Below, in pieces: positions 15,057 to 23,435 of a stretch of DNA of 38,972 nt. Under the pieces are notes generated by a model. That model had not been told where the DNA came from, did not search any database, and saw only the letters and a list, made by a program, of their open reading frames with translations. Location of the stretch: positions 1 through 38,972 of the forward strand of contig CAZUWA010000012.1 of assembly GCA_964623895.1 (NCBI GenBank). The letters are read 5' to 3'. The stretch is from UBA11512 sp964623895. GTDB taxonomy: Bacteria > Bacillota > Clostridia > Oscillospirales > CAG-272. Made by a program: the position numbers and the translations under genes. Every line of letters starts with the position of its first letter. Within the stretch, counting starts at the first letter, position 1.

Positions 15057-16009
15057 AATCTGTCGATTTCCTTTTCTGTTTTGGCGATGGCATCTTCGGG
15101 ATTGCTTGCATACACTACACCGCCACCTGCTCGCAGATGTCCTCCACCTTCGAAGTGTTCACAGAATGCGGCACAGTCAAAGAATTGTTTGCTGCGTGCA
15201 GAAATGTTGAATTTCCCGTCCTCGTCTGCCGGCTTGAGAAGGACAACAAGCTCTACACCATCAATTTCCCTTAGGGCTGAAGGCAGTTCGGAAAGATTTT
15301 CTTTGTCAAAATCGGCGTTGTCCATCATTTCTTTTGTAAAACAACTGATCGCGATCTGTCCGTTTTTGCTGAAACGTGCGTTGCTGATGCCGACAGCGGT
15401 GGCGCGTACCGTGCTCATCGGTTTGCATTCAAAGATCTGCCGATTGATTTTTTTTGCATCAATTCCGTTTTTATAAAGTTGTGCGATGATCTCCATCGTT
15501 TGACAAGTGGTGTTTGAATAACGAAAACCGCCGGTGTCCGATGCGATCGCAAGATATAGCATTTCGAAAATATTAGAGGAGGATACCTCCAACAGTTCTA
15601 ACAGTTGATAGATCACCTCGCCTGCGGCGGATGCGTTCGGATCGGTGTAATTGTACTGTGCGAAATCAACGCTGACTCGATGATGATCCAACTTCAGCAG
15701 GACTTTACCATCCATTTGCTCCCATAGTTTTCCGCAGAGATGTCGGTCTGCCACATCGACAGTGATGAATCGTGCGTTTTCAGGCAGAGCGGTGGGATCA
15801 AAGAAGGGCAGAATCGCAAGTGGCTTCAGGGTTGTTGGCAGTGGGTCTGCACAAAGCAAATACGCCTTTTTTCCCAGTTCTTGCAGGATCAGGCAGAGTG
15901 CAGTGCCGGAACCGAGCGCGTCGCCGTCCGGATGCGCATGAATTACAACATAATAGTTGTCGTAGGTCAAAAGCAATCTTGCAGCTTCAAAAAGGGTGAC
16001 GTTATTCAT
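15020..16009 (-). CDS. nrnA: DHH-family bifunctional oligoribonuclease/PAP phosphatase NrnA
   Basis: NrnA degrades nanoRNAs and 3'-phosphoadenosine 5'-phosphate. The DHH domain has HPDGDALGSGTAL, FITVDVADR, KLDHHRVSVDF (the DHH motif) and ASDTGGFRYSNTT; the C-terminal DHHA1 domain ends with the nucleotide-binding GGGHLRAGGG. The length is 329 residues. The ATG at 16009 is preferred over one eight codons upstream because GGAGAG is 5 nt before it; it overlaps the rbfA stop by 8 bp. It lies between rbfA and truB as in most Firmicutes. Confidence 0.93.
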   Translation of the reverse strand: MNNVTLFEAARLLLTYDNYYVVIHAHPDGDALGSGTALCLILQELGKKAYLLCADPLPTTLKPLAILPFFDPTALPENARFITVDVADRHLCGKLWEQMDGKVLLKLDHHRVSVDFAQYNYTDPNASAAGEVIYQLLELLEVSSSNIFEMLYLAIASDTGGFRYSNTTCQTMEIIAQLYKNGIDAKKINRQIFECKPMSTVRATAVGISNARFSKNGQIAISCFTKEMMDNADFDKENLSELPSALREIDGVELVVLLKPADEDGKFNISARSKQFFDCAAFCEHFEGGGHLRAGGGVVYASNPEDAIAKTEKEIDRLWNWPPHAPAFC

Positions 16010-16409
16010 CGCCACTCTCCGTGGACGCCGCATCTTTCAATCGCTCCTGCTCTTCACTTTTTCGTAGTTCTTCTTCCACCTTTTTCAAAAGTCCGGAGAT
16101 GTGCGCACCGTGCTCGGCGGAGCGGTCTTTGATGAAGGTGAATTCTGGGGTTTGACGGAGATTCAGTCGATGTGCGATCTGTGTGCGAATAAAACCATGC
16201 GCACTGATCAATCCCCTTTGTACTTCTTTTTCGTCACACGGACAGAGAGTGGAGTAATATACTTTTGCAAATTTCAGGTCTGCCGAAACATCGACAGAGG
16301 TGACACTGACGAGCGCACGCGCTACGCGCGGGTCTTTGACCTCGCGAAGGATCTCGCCTAATTCTTTTTGCACTTCGTCATTGATTCTGATTTTTCTGTA
16401 ATATGCCAT
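16002..16409 (-). CDS. rbfA: Ribosome-binding factor A
   Basis: RbfA binds the 30S subunit and helps mature the 5' end of 16S rRNA. The 135-residue protein has the KH-like fold pattern: RKIRINDEVQKELGEILREVKDPRVA at the start, VSVTSVDVSADLKFAKVYYS, and a C-terminal EFTFIKDRSAEHGAHISGLL. The ATG has AAAAGGAAC upstream. It is the first gene of its operon. In most Firmicutes rbfA follows nusA-infB, but here a divergent phosphoesterase gene sits directly upstream. Confidence 0.94.
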   Translation of the reverse strand: MAYYRKIRINDEVQKELGEILREVKDPRVARALVSVTSVDVSADLKFAKVYYSTLCPCDEKEVQRGLISAHGFIRTQIAHRLNLRQTPEFTFIKDRSAEHGAHISGLLKKVEEELRKSEEQERLKDAASTESGDE

Positions 16410-16448
16410 TTTCCGTTCCTTTTATCATATTTATAACCATCCATTTTA

Positions 16449-16477
16449 ATTATATCACATATTTCAAAAAAAAGAAA
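16449..16477 (-). promoter_or_regulatory. Promoter for the rbfA operon
   Basis: On the minus strand a perfect TATAAT (16454-16449) lies 17 bp from a weak -35, TTTCTT (16477-16472). It is divergent from the promoter at 16507-16535. Confidence 0.5.
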
Positions 16478-16506
16478 GAAAAAATTGAAAAAGTTCAAAG
16501 AAAAAG

Positions 16507-16535
16507 TTGAAAAAAATGCCAATACACGCTATAAT
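16507..16535 (+). promoter_or_regulatory. Sigma-A promoter for the phosphoesterase-HAD-ATPase operon
   Basis: TTGAAA (16507-16512), 17 bp, TATAAT (16530-16535), 39 bp before the first ATG. Near-perfect match. Confidence 0.75.
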
Positions 16536-16574
16536 ATAACGGATAAGAAGTAAAAAAACAAAGGAGAGCGCGAA

Positions 16575-17654
16575 ATGATACGTATCGTTCATGCATCAGA
16601 CTTGCATTTAGATAAAGAAATCTTTAAAGAGGACGCCCGAGTTTGCGAATTACGAAAAAAAGATCTTCGTTCTCTTTTCGCCAATCTCATGATGTATGTT
16701 AGAGATCAGAAGGTGGATGTTTTACTGCTTTCCGGCGATTTGTTTGATCGCAAGATGCCGGAAAAAGAAACCTTAGAGTTGGTGAAAAGGGAATTTCAGA
16801 ACACGTCGAATACCGAAATATTCATTGCACCCGGGCGGAACGATCCGTATAGACCAGGTAGTGTTTACTATATCGAAGAATTTCCGGAAAATGTACATAT
16901 TTTCAAAAGCGAACGGGTTACTTCTTTTGAGATTGAACGATTGTCTCTGACAGTGTACGGCTATGCTTTTTGCCGCAGACAGTTAAAGCGCAATCCTTTC
17001 GCAGTGATGTTGCCCATTGATAAAAAGAAGATCAATTTGTTGTGCGGATACGGCAGTTTGTCCGGAACCGAGGGGCTTTGTCCGATAACGGAAGAAGAGA
17101 TCGCCCACACGGGTTTGGATTACTTTGCCATTGGCGGAACGCATGCGGCTGGGGAACTGATGATGGCGGGTAGCAGTTACTATGCGGTTGCCGGAAGTCC
17201 GGAGGGGCTTTCCTTTGACGAACAGGGAGTGCGCGGTGCGCGCATCGTGGCTTTGGATAAGATATCGGGAGAATTGCTGCTGCAAAGCAAGCTTGTGCGA
17301 TTCAGCCGTCGCAGAATGGCGGAACTGACACTGAATGTGACTGGGTATTCTCTTGCAGAGATCGAAGAACAGGCGTTGGAAGTCTGCAAAAAAGAGGGAT
17401 ATGACAGCGATACCTTTTTGAAACTGACACTCATTGGAAATCGAGAAATGGCGCCGAAATACACTTGCGGGGATCTGCCACGCTTAAACGAGCGGCTGGC
17501 ATATCTGACGGTGGAGGATCGGACCATGACAGACGGAAATGGCGGAGGAGAAGTACACGGTTTCAAAAAGACATTGTTGTCTGTTGTCAACGAGCGATGT
17601 ACAAATAAAGAAGAATGCTCAGAACTTCTTAAATGCATTGCGGAAGTGCTTTGA
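16575..17654 (+). CDS. SbcD/YhaO-like metallophosphoesterase with degenerate active site
   Basis: This is a 359-residue relative of SbcD/Mre11/YhaO nucleases, which work with SMC-like ATPases on DNA ends. The fold is clear: MIRIVHASDLHLD, LLLSGDLFD, then SVYYIEEFPENVHIF, which follows the GNHD loop in relatives, and a capping region. Two metal motifs are intact (D9-x-H11; G54-D55-L-F-D58). Three are not: the expected GNHD is G87-R-N-D, the LHG/LHA histidine position reads LLC157-G, and GHxH is G187-G-T-H190. It may therefore have lost nuclease activity and serve as a structural partner. It is first in an operon with a HAD phosphatase and a YhaN-like ATPase. AAGGAG lies 8 nt before the ATG. 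The fold is secure; inactivity is inferred. Confidence 0.85.
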   Translation: MIRIVHASDLHLDKEIFKEDARVCELRKKDLRSLFANLMMYVRDQKVDVLLLSGDLFDRKMPEKETLELVKREFQNTSNTEIFIAPGRNDPYRPGSVYYIEEFPENVHIFKSERVTSFEIERLSLTVYGYAFCRRQLKRNPFAVMLPIDKKKINLLCGYGSLSGTEGLCPITEEEIAHTGLDYFAIGGTHAAGELMMAGSSYYAVAGSPEGLSFDEQGVRGARIVALDKISGELLLQSKLVRFSRRRMAELTLNVTGYSLAEIEEQALEVCKKEGYDSDTFLKLTLIGNREMAPKYTCGDLPRLNERLAYLTVEDRTMTDGNGGGEVHGFKKTLLSVVNERCTNKEECSELLKCIAEVL

Positions 17655-17680
17655 AAGGGAGCAGAGACGAGGGGAAAAGA

Positions 17681-18373
17681 ATGAAATACGATATTCTATT
17701 GTTTGATGCGGACGATACTTTATTCAATTTCAAAGCATGCGAAAGAAAAGCATTTACCGAGAATATGGAGGCGCATGGTGTGAGGGTCGTGCCGGATATG
17801 GTGGAATGTTACAGTGCTTTCAATGATTTCTGCTGGAAAGAACTGGAGCGTGGGGAGATCGAAAAATCGGCGCTAGTGGTGAAGCGGTATAAACTTTTTC
17901 TTGATCATTATAAGATCGACCTTGATCCTAAGGAGGTCAATGACGGATACGAGAAAGCGCTTTCCGGGGTTGCCATTCTCTTTCCGTATGCACTTGAAAT
18001 GGTCAAACGACTGTCTCAAAAAGCAAGAATCTATATTATTACCAACGGATTGACTTTCGTGCAGGAAGGGCGATTTAAAAAAAGCCCTATTACCCCGTAT
18101 TTTTCTGATATTTTTATTTCCGAACAACTCGGCAGTAAAAAACCGGACAAATTGTTTTTTGATTTGATCGAGAAGAAGATCCCCGACTTTGACAAGCGTC
18201 GTGCCGTGGTGATCGGAGATTCGCTTACAAGCGATATTAAGGGTGGGAATAACGCCGGTATCGACTGCATCTGGTGCAATTTCCGCGGCAAAGAGCGGCT
18301 TTCCGGATATGAGATCATTAAGGAAGTCGCAAATCTGGAAGAATTGACAGAATATCTTGAAGGAGAAATGTGA
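17681..18373 (+). CDS. HAD phosphatase, YjjG-like noncanonical pyrimidine nucleotidase
   Basis: This encodes 230 residues with all four HAD motifs: motif I FDADDTLFNF (nucleophile and acid aspartates), motif II YIITNGL, motif III lysine in LGSKKPDKLFF, and motif IV VVIGDSLTSDIKGG. DADDTLFNF plus a helical cap is typical of YjjG, a 5'-nucleotidase that clears non-canonical pyrimidine nucleotides. The start is the ATG after AGGGGAAAAGA; the frame opens earlier inside the phosphoesterase gene. It lies 26 bp after the phosphoesterase and one base from the ATPase start, so the three are one transcript. Whether it has a role in the ATPase system or only rides along is unknown. Confidence 0.9.
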   Translation: MKYDILLFDADDTLFNFKACERKAFTENMEAHGVRVVPDMVECYSAFNDFCWKELERGEIEKSALVVKRYKLFLDHYKIDLDPKEVNDGYEKALSGVAILFPYALEMVKRLSQKARIYIITNGLTFVQEGRFKKSPITPYFSDIFISEQLGSKKPDKLFFDLIEKKIPDFDKRRAVVIGDSLTSDIKGGNNAGIDCIWCNFRGKERLSGYEIIKEVANLEELTEYLEGEM

Positions 18374-18374
18374 A

Positions 18375-20606
18375 ATGATCATTGAAAAGATCAGCATGAC
18401 CCTGTTTGGTAAAATGAAGAAGCGGACCTTTGATTTTGACGGGGGGATCAATGTCATCGAGGGCGAAAATGAGTCGGGAAAGAGCACAGTCGCTTCCTTT
18501 GTTCACTATATGTTTTACGGCGTTTCCAAGGGTACGGCAAGCGAACTGTATCAAAAATATTTCTTGCTGAATGGCGGAAAAGGGGAGGGAATGTTGGAGC
18601 TTTCTTCTGCGCAGGGACGTTTTCACATCGAACGGAAGACTGATGTGTCAAATGGCGAGGAGCAGGTAGTGATCATTGATCTTGCTACCGGTGCCCCTCT
18701 CAAGGAAACAGACCCCGCTGCGCTGTTTTTGGGAATTGATGAAGAAACCTTTATGCGTACTTGCATGCTTTCTCAGCTTTACGGACATATTGTTTCCCCA
18801 AAGGAACTTGGCGAGACAGTGCAAAATCTTTTGACGGGTGCGGACGAGTCGGTTAATGCCGGCAAAGCGATCGAACGTCTGAAGGGAGAGTTAGCAACGC
18901 TCGAAAAGGATACCTTGCCGAAAATGACTGTTGCTGTGGCATCCGCCGAAAAGGAATATCAAAAAGCGGTTTCAGAGGAAGAAGAATATGAAAAAATGAC
19001 CGTTTCCTATGGAGAAACTCTTAAAAAAGCAGAGAATGACCGAAAGGAATTGACGGAGTACCGCAAGAAGGTAGAGCGTGCCGACGCATTGCAGAAGATT
19101 GAACGGATCAAACGTGCCGCGCAGGCGGAACAACGGATGCGTGCCGAAGAGGAAGCATGTGAAAACTATTGTGCGGAACATTCTGCGGAGGGCTTTTTTC
19201 CGGACAAAGGCTATGTTAAAGATCTGATTGCGATTGGCTCAGACCTTGATAGGTGCACATCAACCTTGGAAGAACACAAGAACGCATTGCAAAGAAAAAA
19301 AGAACAACTTACCGTCCTGCCTTCACCTGTAGAAGGGAAAGAAGGACAGTTGCTTGCTGACATCCAGCATTGTATCGATCGTGCGGCATCCCATAAAATG
19401 TATTTTATCATTTCGGTGATTGCTGCGGTGTTGTGTTTGACGGCATCGGTGGTATTATTTGTGATGAAACAGCCGATCATCGGCGTGTTGGCGTTGATCC
19501 TTGTCCTTGCGGTAGGTGCGATCGGGGTTTCAATGTTTATGAATTTTCACAAGGCTAAGGAAGCGGAGAATGCCTTTTATACTTCCGTCGGCGCAGACAG
19601 CCGGGAAGAACTCTCCAAAGCCGTGGAGCGTCAGGCGAAACTGCTCGGACAGATCGCGTTTCTTGAAAAGGAAACGGAGGAAGAGGAAAGAGTGATCGCC
19701 AAGGTAGAAGAAAAATATGCGGAACTTCTTGAAAAAGGACGTTCATATGCCGAAAAATGGGGAAAGTGTGCGACAGAACCTGCTGAATTGTCAGATATCA
19801 TTCATGAAGCCGAAGAGGTCTACGGTAGGTATGAGGAACTGTGTGCCAAGGAGAAGCAAGCGCGTCTTGAGTATAATACGCTGCAACTTGATGTTTCAGA
19901 GGAGGAATTGAAGCGGCTGTTTGCGCTTGCAAAAAGCGAAGGCGGAGAAAAAATGCCTACTCCGGAGGAATATAAAGAATGGACGGTCAAGGTTAATTTC
20001 TACCGCCAGACAAGTGAAGCACTTGACAAAAAGACTGCTGTACAAAACGAACAACTGCACAAAATGGAACTGTCGATGGGAGACAGTTTTGAGGCGGAAG
20101 AGACTCTAAATGAACGAAAAGAGACACTTGCGACGGCTGAACAGCGTGCGGAACTTTTAAAGAATGCCATTGCGGTGTTGGAAGAAAGCCTTGCTCAACT
20201 GCGTGCGGAACTGCTTCCCGGAATTTCGAAGGAGGCATCAGCATTTTTATCGACGGCAACAGGCGGGAAATATACACGGCTTACCGCAAAAGATGATTTT
20301 ACGGTAACGGTACAAAATGCGGAAGGCGTCGAACTTCCTGTGACTTGTCTTAGTGTCGGGATGGCGGAAGTTGCCTACATGGCGGTGCGGTTTGCCCTTT
20401 CCGACCGCATTTTCGGACAGAAGAAAATGCCGCTTATTCTTGACGAGAGCTTTGCGTATCTTGATGATCTCAGGCAAGCTGCTGCATTCATGGCGATTGC
20501 CGAACGTGCGAAAGAAGAAAAAAATCAGGTATTCTTCTTCACTTGTCGCAAGCGCGAGAGTGCATTGTTTGAACGCTTCGCGACGGTAAATAAGATCGGA
20601 TTGTAA
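18375..20606 (+). CDS. YhaN/SbcC-like AAA ATPase with central membrane hairpin
   Basis: This 743-residue protein has an SMC-type split ATPase. The N-terminus carries Walker A GENESGKST (30-38) and a Q-loop-like TCMLSQLYG; the C-terminus carries the signature LSVGMAEVAYMAVRFAL (from about 659) and Walker B LILDES (D690, E691) with a D-loop FAYLDD. Between are Glu/Lys-rich coiled coils (about 170-340 and 395-640) split by two hydrophobic segments at about 342-392 that look like a membrane hairpin. It would thus sit on the membrane, as proposed for YhaN-type proteins, rather than end in a zinc hook as in Rad50/SbcC. The start is the ATG with GAAGGAG 9 nt upstream. Partner: the degenerate SbcD-like protein two genes upstream. 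Confidence 0.88.
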   Translation: MIIEKISMTLFGKMKKRTFDFDGGINVIEGENESGKSTVASFVHYMFYGVSKGTASELYQKYFLLNGGKGEGMLELSSAQGRFHIERKTDVSNGEEQVVIIDLATGAPLKETDPAALFLGIDEETFMRTCMLSQLYGHIVSPKELGETVQNLLTGADESVNAGKAIERLKGELATLEKDTLPKMTVAVASAEKEYQKAVSEEEEYEKMTVSYGETLKKAENDRKELTEYRKKVERADALQKIERIKRAAQAEQRMRAEEEACENYCAEHSAEGFFPDKGYVKDLIAIGSDLDRCTSTLEEHKNALQRKKEQLTVLPSPVEGKEGQLLADIQHCIDRAASHKMYFIISVIAAVLCLTASVVLFVMKQPIIGVLALILVLAVGAIGVSMFMNFHKAKEAENAFYTSVGADSREELSKAVERQAKLLGQIAFLEKETEEEERVIAKVEEKYAELLEKGRSYAEKWGKCATEPAELSDIIHEAEEVYGRYEELCAKEKQARLEYNTLQLDVSEEELKRLFALAKSEGGEKMPTPEEYKEWTVKVNFYRQTSEALDKKTAVQNEQLHKMELSMGDSFEAEETLNERKETLATAEQRAELLKNAIAVLEESLAQLRAELLPGISKEASAFLSTATGGKYTRLTAKDDFTVTVQNAEGVELPVTCLSVGMAEVAYMAVRFALSDRIFGQKKMPLILDESFAYLDDLRQAAAFMAIAERAKEEKNQVFFFTCRKRESALFERFATVNKIGL

Positions 20607-20621
20607 AGATAGGCGAATATA

Positions 20622-20655
20622 AAAAATCAAGGGGTTCAAAAATCCCTTGATTTTT
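20622..20655. terminator. Bidirectional terminator between the ATPase gene and rsmG
   Basis: AAAAATCAAGGG (20622-20633) pairs with CCCTTGATTTTT (20644-20655). A-run and T-run on the two flanks allow it to work for both converging operons. Confidence 0.85.
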
Positions 20656-20684
20656 ATTATATGGTTTTTTGAAAAACTCGATCT

Positions 20685-21401
20685 TCACAGCGGCTTTTTT
20701 TTGATTGCGCCGTTGTTGCGCGGATAGATCTTGGGGGTAGATTTGGTCTTGCGGATGGTGATATTCACGCGCACGGCGTTTTCGAGGGGTGATTCTATCG
20801 TTTCCTCGCATTTGCCGCCAAGGAGAAAAAAAGCGTTTTGCGCGGCGTCCAACTCTTCTTTTCCGTTTTGTCCTTTCATAGCGATGAAGACGCCGCCGAC
20901 CTTTACGAAGGGAATGCACCATTCAGAGAGCACGGGAAGATTTGCAACGGCTCTGGCGGTGACCACATCGTACTGTTCCCGAAATTGCGGAAGTTTGCCG
21001 AGTTCCTCCGCGCGCCCTGCGACTGTTTTGATGGGGTGTCCGATCATTTCCGCGGCTGTTTTGACGAATTCGAGTTTTTTGGCGGTACTGTCAAGTGCTG
21101 TGATCTCAAGATCTTGTCGCACTGCGCAGAGCGGTAGGGTAGGGAAGCCTCCTCCACAGCCAACATCGAGCAGTTTAGCGCCTTTGGGAATGAGATGTTC
21201 AATCATTAAGCTGTCGGCAAAATGTTTAAGCACGACCTCGCGTGGTTCGGTGATGGCGGTGATGTTGGTGGTACTGTTAAAATCCACCAGCATGGTATAA
21301 AGTGTGTAAAATTTTGTTGCAAACTCTTCACCCGCAAAGCGTTCCAACTTGCATTCTGTGAAGATTTCTTTGTATAATAGAGAAAAATGATCGAAAGTCA
21401 T
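20685..21401 (-). CDS. rsmG: 16S rRNA m7G527 methyltransferase RsmG (GidB)
   Basis: RsmG methylates N7 of G527 in 16S rRNA, the site linked to low-level streptomycin resistance when lost. The 238-residue sequence shows the N-terminal FNSTTNITAI, the HFADSLM motif, the SAM-binding LLDVGCGGGFPTLPLC, and ARAVANLPVLSEWC. The tail has a basic extension (IYPRNNGAIKKKP), typical for the family. It starts 3 bp after the mnmG stop, as in the widely conserved mnmG-rsmG pair, and ends the long minus-strand operon. Confidence 0.95.
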   Translation of the reverse strand: MTFDHFSLLYKEIFTECKLERFAGEEFATKFYTLYTMLVDFNSTTNITAITEPREVVLKHFADSLMIEHLIPKGAKLLDVGCGGGFPTLPLCAVRQDLEITALDSTAKKLEFVKTAAEMIGHPIKTVAGRAEELGKLPQFREQYDVVTARAVANLPVLSEWCIPFVKVGGVFIAMKGQNGKEELDAAQNAFFLLGGKCEETIESPLENAVRVNITIRKTKSTPKIYPRNNGAIKKKPL

Positions 21402-21404
21402 GGT

Positions 21405-23300
21405 TCAACCTCTATTAATCTTTTCAAGATAAATGAGCAATACCGAGATGTCGGCAGGGCTGACCCCTGAGATCCGACCGGCTTGTCCGATATTTGCGGG
21501 CTTGACAAGATCCAACTTTTGCTGTGCTTCCAAGCGCAATCCCGGAATGTCTTTATAGACCAACTCTTCCGGTAGTTTTCTGTTTTCAAGGCTTTCCATC
21601 CGTTTGGCGGCAGATAGTTGGCGCTTGATGTAGCCTTCGTATTTGATCTCGATTGCCGCTTCTTTTCTCACATCTTCCGGTATGTCGATGCGGTCGTCAA
21701 AGTGTGACAGTATTTTATAATCGAGTTCCGGCCGGCGCAGTAACTCCGCCATTGTCGCTGAACCTTTGATCGGCGCGCCGCCTGCCTCTTCCACTGTCTT
21801 TTCCAATTCCGGCGTGACTTTTAAACGAAGTATGTTCATTCGCGCGACCTCTTCGGTGATCATTGTGCGTTTTTGGCACACTTCTTCATATCGATTTTGA
21901 TCAAGCAAGCCTACGCGATAGCCGCTCTCGAATAGCCGCAAATCCGCGTTATCTTGTCGCAGTAACAGACGATATTCACTGCGAGAGGTCATAACGCGAT
22001 AGGGTTCGTTTGTTCCCTTGGTGACTAAATCGTCGATGAGCATACCGATATAGGAACTGTCTCTGCCGAGCGTCAATACTTCTTCGCCTTTGATCTTTAA
22101 TGCGGCATTGATGCCGGCGACCAACCCCTGCGCCGCCGCTTCCTCATAACCGGAAGTGCCGTTGAACTGTCCGGCGCCGTACAGTCCGGAAACCTTTTTG
22201 GTCTCCAGTGTCGGCAACAGTTCGAGCGGATCAATGCAATCGTATTCAATAGCATACGCGGGACGCATTACTACGGCATTTTCAAACCCCGGCAGAGTGT
22301 GGAGCATTTTGATCTGCACATCTTCCGGCAGAGAAGAACTGAATCCCTGTAGGTATAATTCTTTTGTATTCATACCCATCGGCTCAACAAACAGTTGATG
22401 ACGCTCCTTGTCGGCAAAGCGGACGATCTTATCCTCAATGCTCGGACAGTAACGCGGACCGACCCCTTTGATCATCCCGGTATACAGTGGCGAGCGGTGA
22501 AGATTGTCTCGGATCACTCGGTGCGTTTCGCTGTTGGTGTAGACGATGTGGCAGGGTATCTGATCGATTTTATTCAGCGTTTTTTTGTCGGTGCGGTAGG
22601 AGAAGGGGGTGATCTCTTTTTCGCCTTCCTGCAATTCCAGTTTTGAAAAATCTACGCTGTCGGCGTGAATGCGGGGCGGCGTTCCGGTTTTGAAGCGGCG
22701 CATTGAAAAGCCGAGCGATGTCAGACACCCTGACAAGCTGGTTGACGGCATCATGCTGTCCGGTCCTGCTTGATAGACCGATTCGCCGACGATGATTGCG
22801 GAGGACAGATACGTTCCTGCGGCGATGACAACGGCATTGACATCGTAAATTCCGCCCAGTGCTGTTTTGACACCCACGACTTGCTTTTTGCCGCCTTCCG
22901 CGTCTTTTGTGAGAATTTCGGTGATTTCAGCCTGCTTGACGGTCAGATCTTTTGTTTCTTCCAAAGTCCTCTTCATGAGGATCTGATATTTTCGCCTGTC
23001 CGCTTGTATTCTCTTGGAATAAACAGCAGGTCCTTTTCCTGTGTTGAGGGTCCTCGACTGCAAGGTTACTTGGTCGGCAAGGTAGCCCATTTCTCCGCCC
23101 AGTGCATCGATCTCAAACACCAAATGCCCCTTGCCGGTTCCGCCGATCGAGGGGTTGCAGGGCATATTTGCGATACTGTCCGGGCTCATGGTGAACAAGA
23201 TCGTTTTTCGTCCCATGCGCGCGGCGGCAAGTGCCGCTTCACAGCCGGCGTGCCCACCACCGATCACGGCAATCTCGGTTTTTCCTAAATAATATGACAT
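21405..23300 (-). CDS. mnmG: tRNA uridine 5-carboxymethylaminomethyl modification enzyme MnmG (GidA)
   Basis: MnmG, a FAD enzyme, works with the GTPase MnmE to install cmnm5 on wobble uridine 34. The FAD-binding motif GGGHAGCEAALAAARMG is at residues 14-30; other hallmarks include MPCNPSIGGTGKGHLVFEIDALGGEMG, VIAAGTYLSS, the RPAYAIEYDCIDP block, GLYGAGQFNGTSGYEEAAAQG and a C-terminal helical MnmE-binding domain ending SGVSPADISVLLIYL. The length of 631 residues is normal. The ribosome site (AAGGGAAAA) is weak and about 10 nt from the ATG. mnmE is not in the window. Confidence 0.97.
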   Translation of the reverse strand: MSYYLGKTEIAVIGGGHAGCEAALAAARMGRKTILFTMSPDSIANMPCNPSIGGTGKGHLVFEIDALGGEMGYLADQVTLQSRTLNTGKGPAVYSKRIQADRRKYQILMKRTLEETKDLTVKQAEITEILTKDAEGGKKQVVGVKTALGGIYDVNAVVIAAGTYLSSAIIVGESVYQAGPDSMMPSTSLSGCLTSLGFSMRRFKTGTPPRIHADSVDFSKLELQEGEKEITPFSYRTDKKTLNKIDQIPCHIVYTNSETHRVIRDNLHRSPLYTGMIKGVGPRYCPSIEDKIVRFADKERHQLFVEPMGMNTKELYLQGFSSSLPEDVQIKMLHTLPGFENAVVMRPAYAIEYDCIDPLELLPTLETKKVSGLYGAGQFNGTSGYEEAAAQGLVAGINAALKIKGEEVLTLGRDSSYIGMLIDDLVTKGTNEPYRVMTSRSEYRLLLRQDNADLRLFESGYRVGLLDQNRYEEVCQKRTMITEEVARMNILRLKVTPELEKTVEEAGGAPIKGSATMAELLRRPELDYKILSHFDDRIDIPEDVRKEAAIEIKYEGYIKRQLSAAKRMESLENRKLPEELVYKDIPGLRLEAQQKLDLVKPANIGQAGRISGVSPADISVLLIYLEKINRG

Positions 23301-23333
23301 TTTTAATATTTTCCCTTCGGAACACTGATAAAT

Positions 23334-23423
23334 TTAACCGCAAGCGTGCCAAATGACCGTTTCCACGGCAATTAAAATGAGCACGATTGCGCCTACGATC
23401 TGCATACAGGTTTCTTTTTTCAT
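23334..23423 (-). CDS. 29-residue predicted membrane micropeptide between rlmH and mnmG
   Basis: An open frame starts with ATG at 23423, with GAGG 7 nt upstream, and ends with TAA at 23334-23336. It translates to a short Lys-rich start (MKKETCMQ), one hydrophobic helix (IVGAIVLILIAVETVIW) and a HACG tail. The arrangement is positive-in with one membrane segment and two cysteines (Cys6, Cys28). It sits 12 nt after the rlmH stop and 33 nt before mnmG, in the same transcript, so it would be expressed with them. I do not recognise the family; it may be a chance frame, but the ribosome site and hydrophobic core support a real gene. Confidence 0.55.
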   Translation of the reverse strand: MKKETCMQIVGAIVLILIAVETVIWHACG

Positions 23424-23435
23424 AGAAGGGCCTCG

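Noticed and set aside
20731..21300. Plus-strand open frame of 189 codons across rsmG
   Set aside because: Antisense to rsmG, low-complexity Ser-rich translation and no ribosome site.
22770..23288. Plus-strand open frame of 172 codons across mnmG
   Set aside because: Antisense shadow of mnmG; no start signal and no known family.
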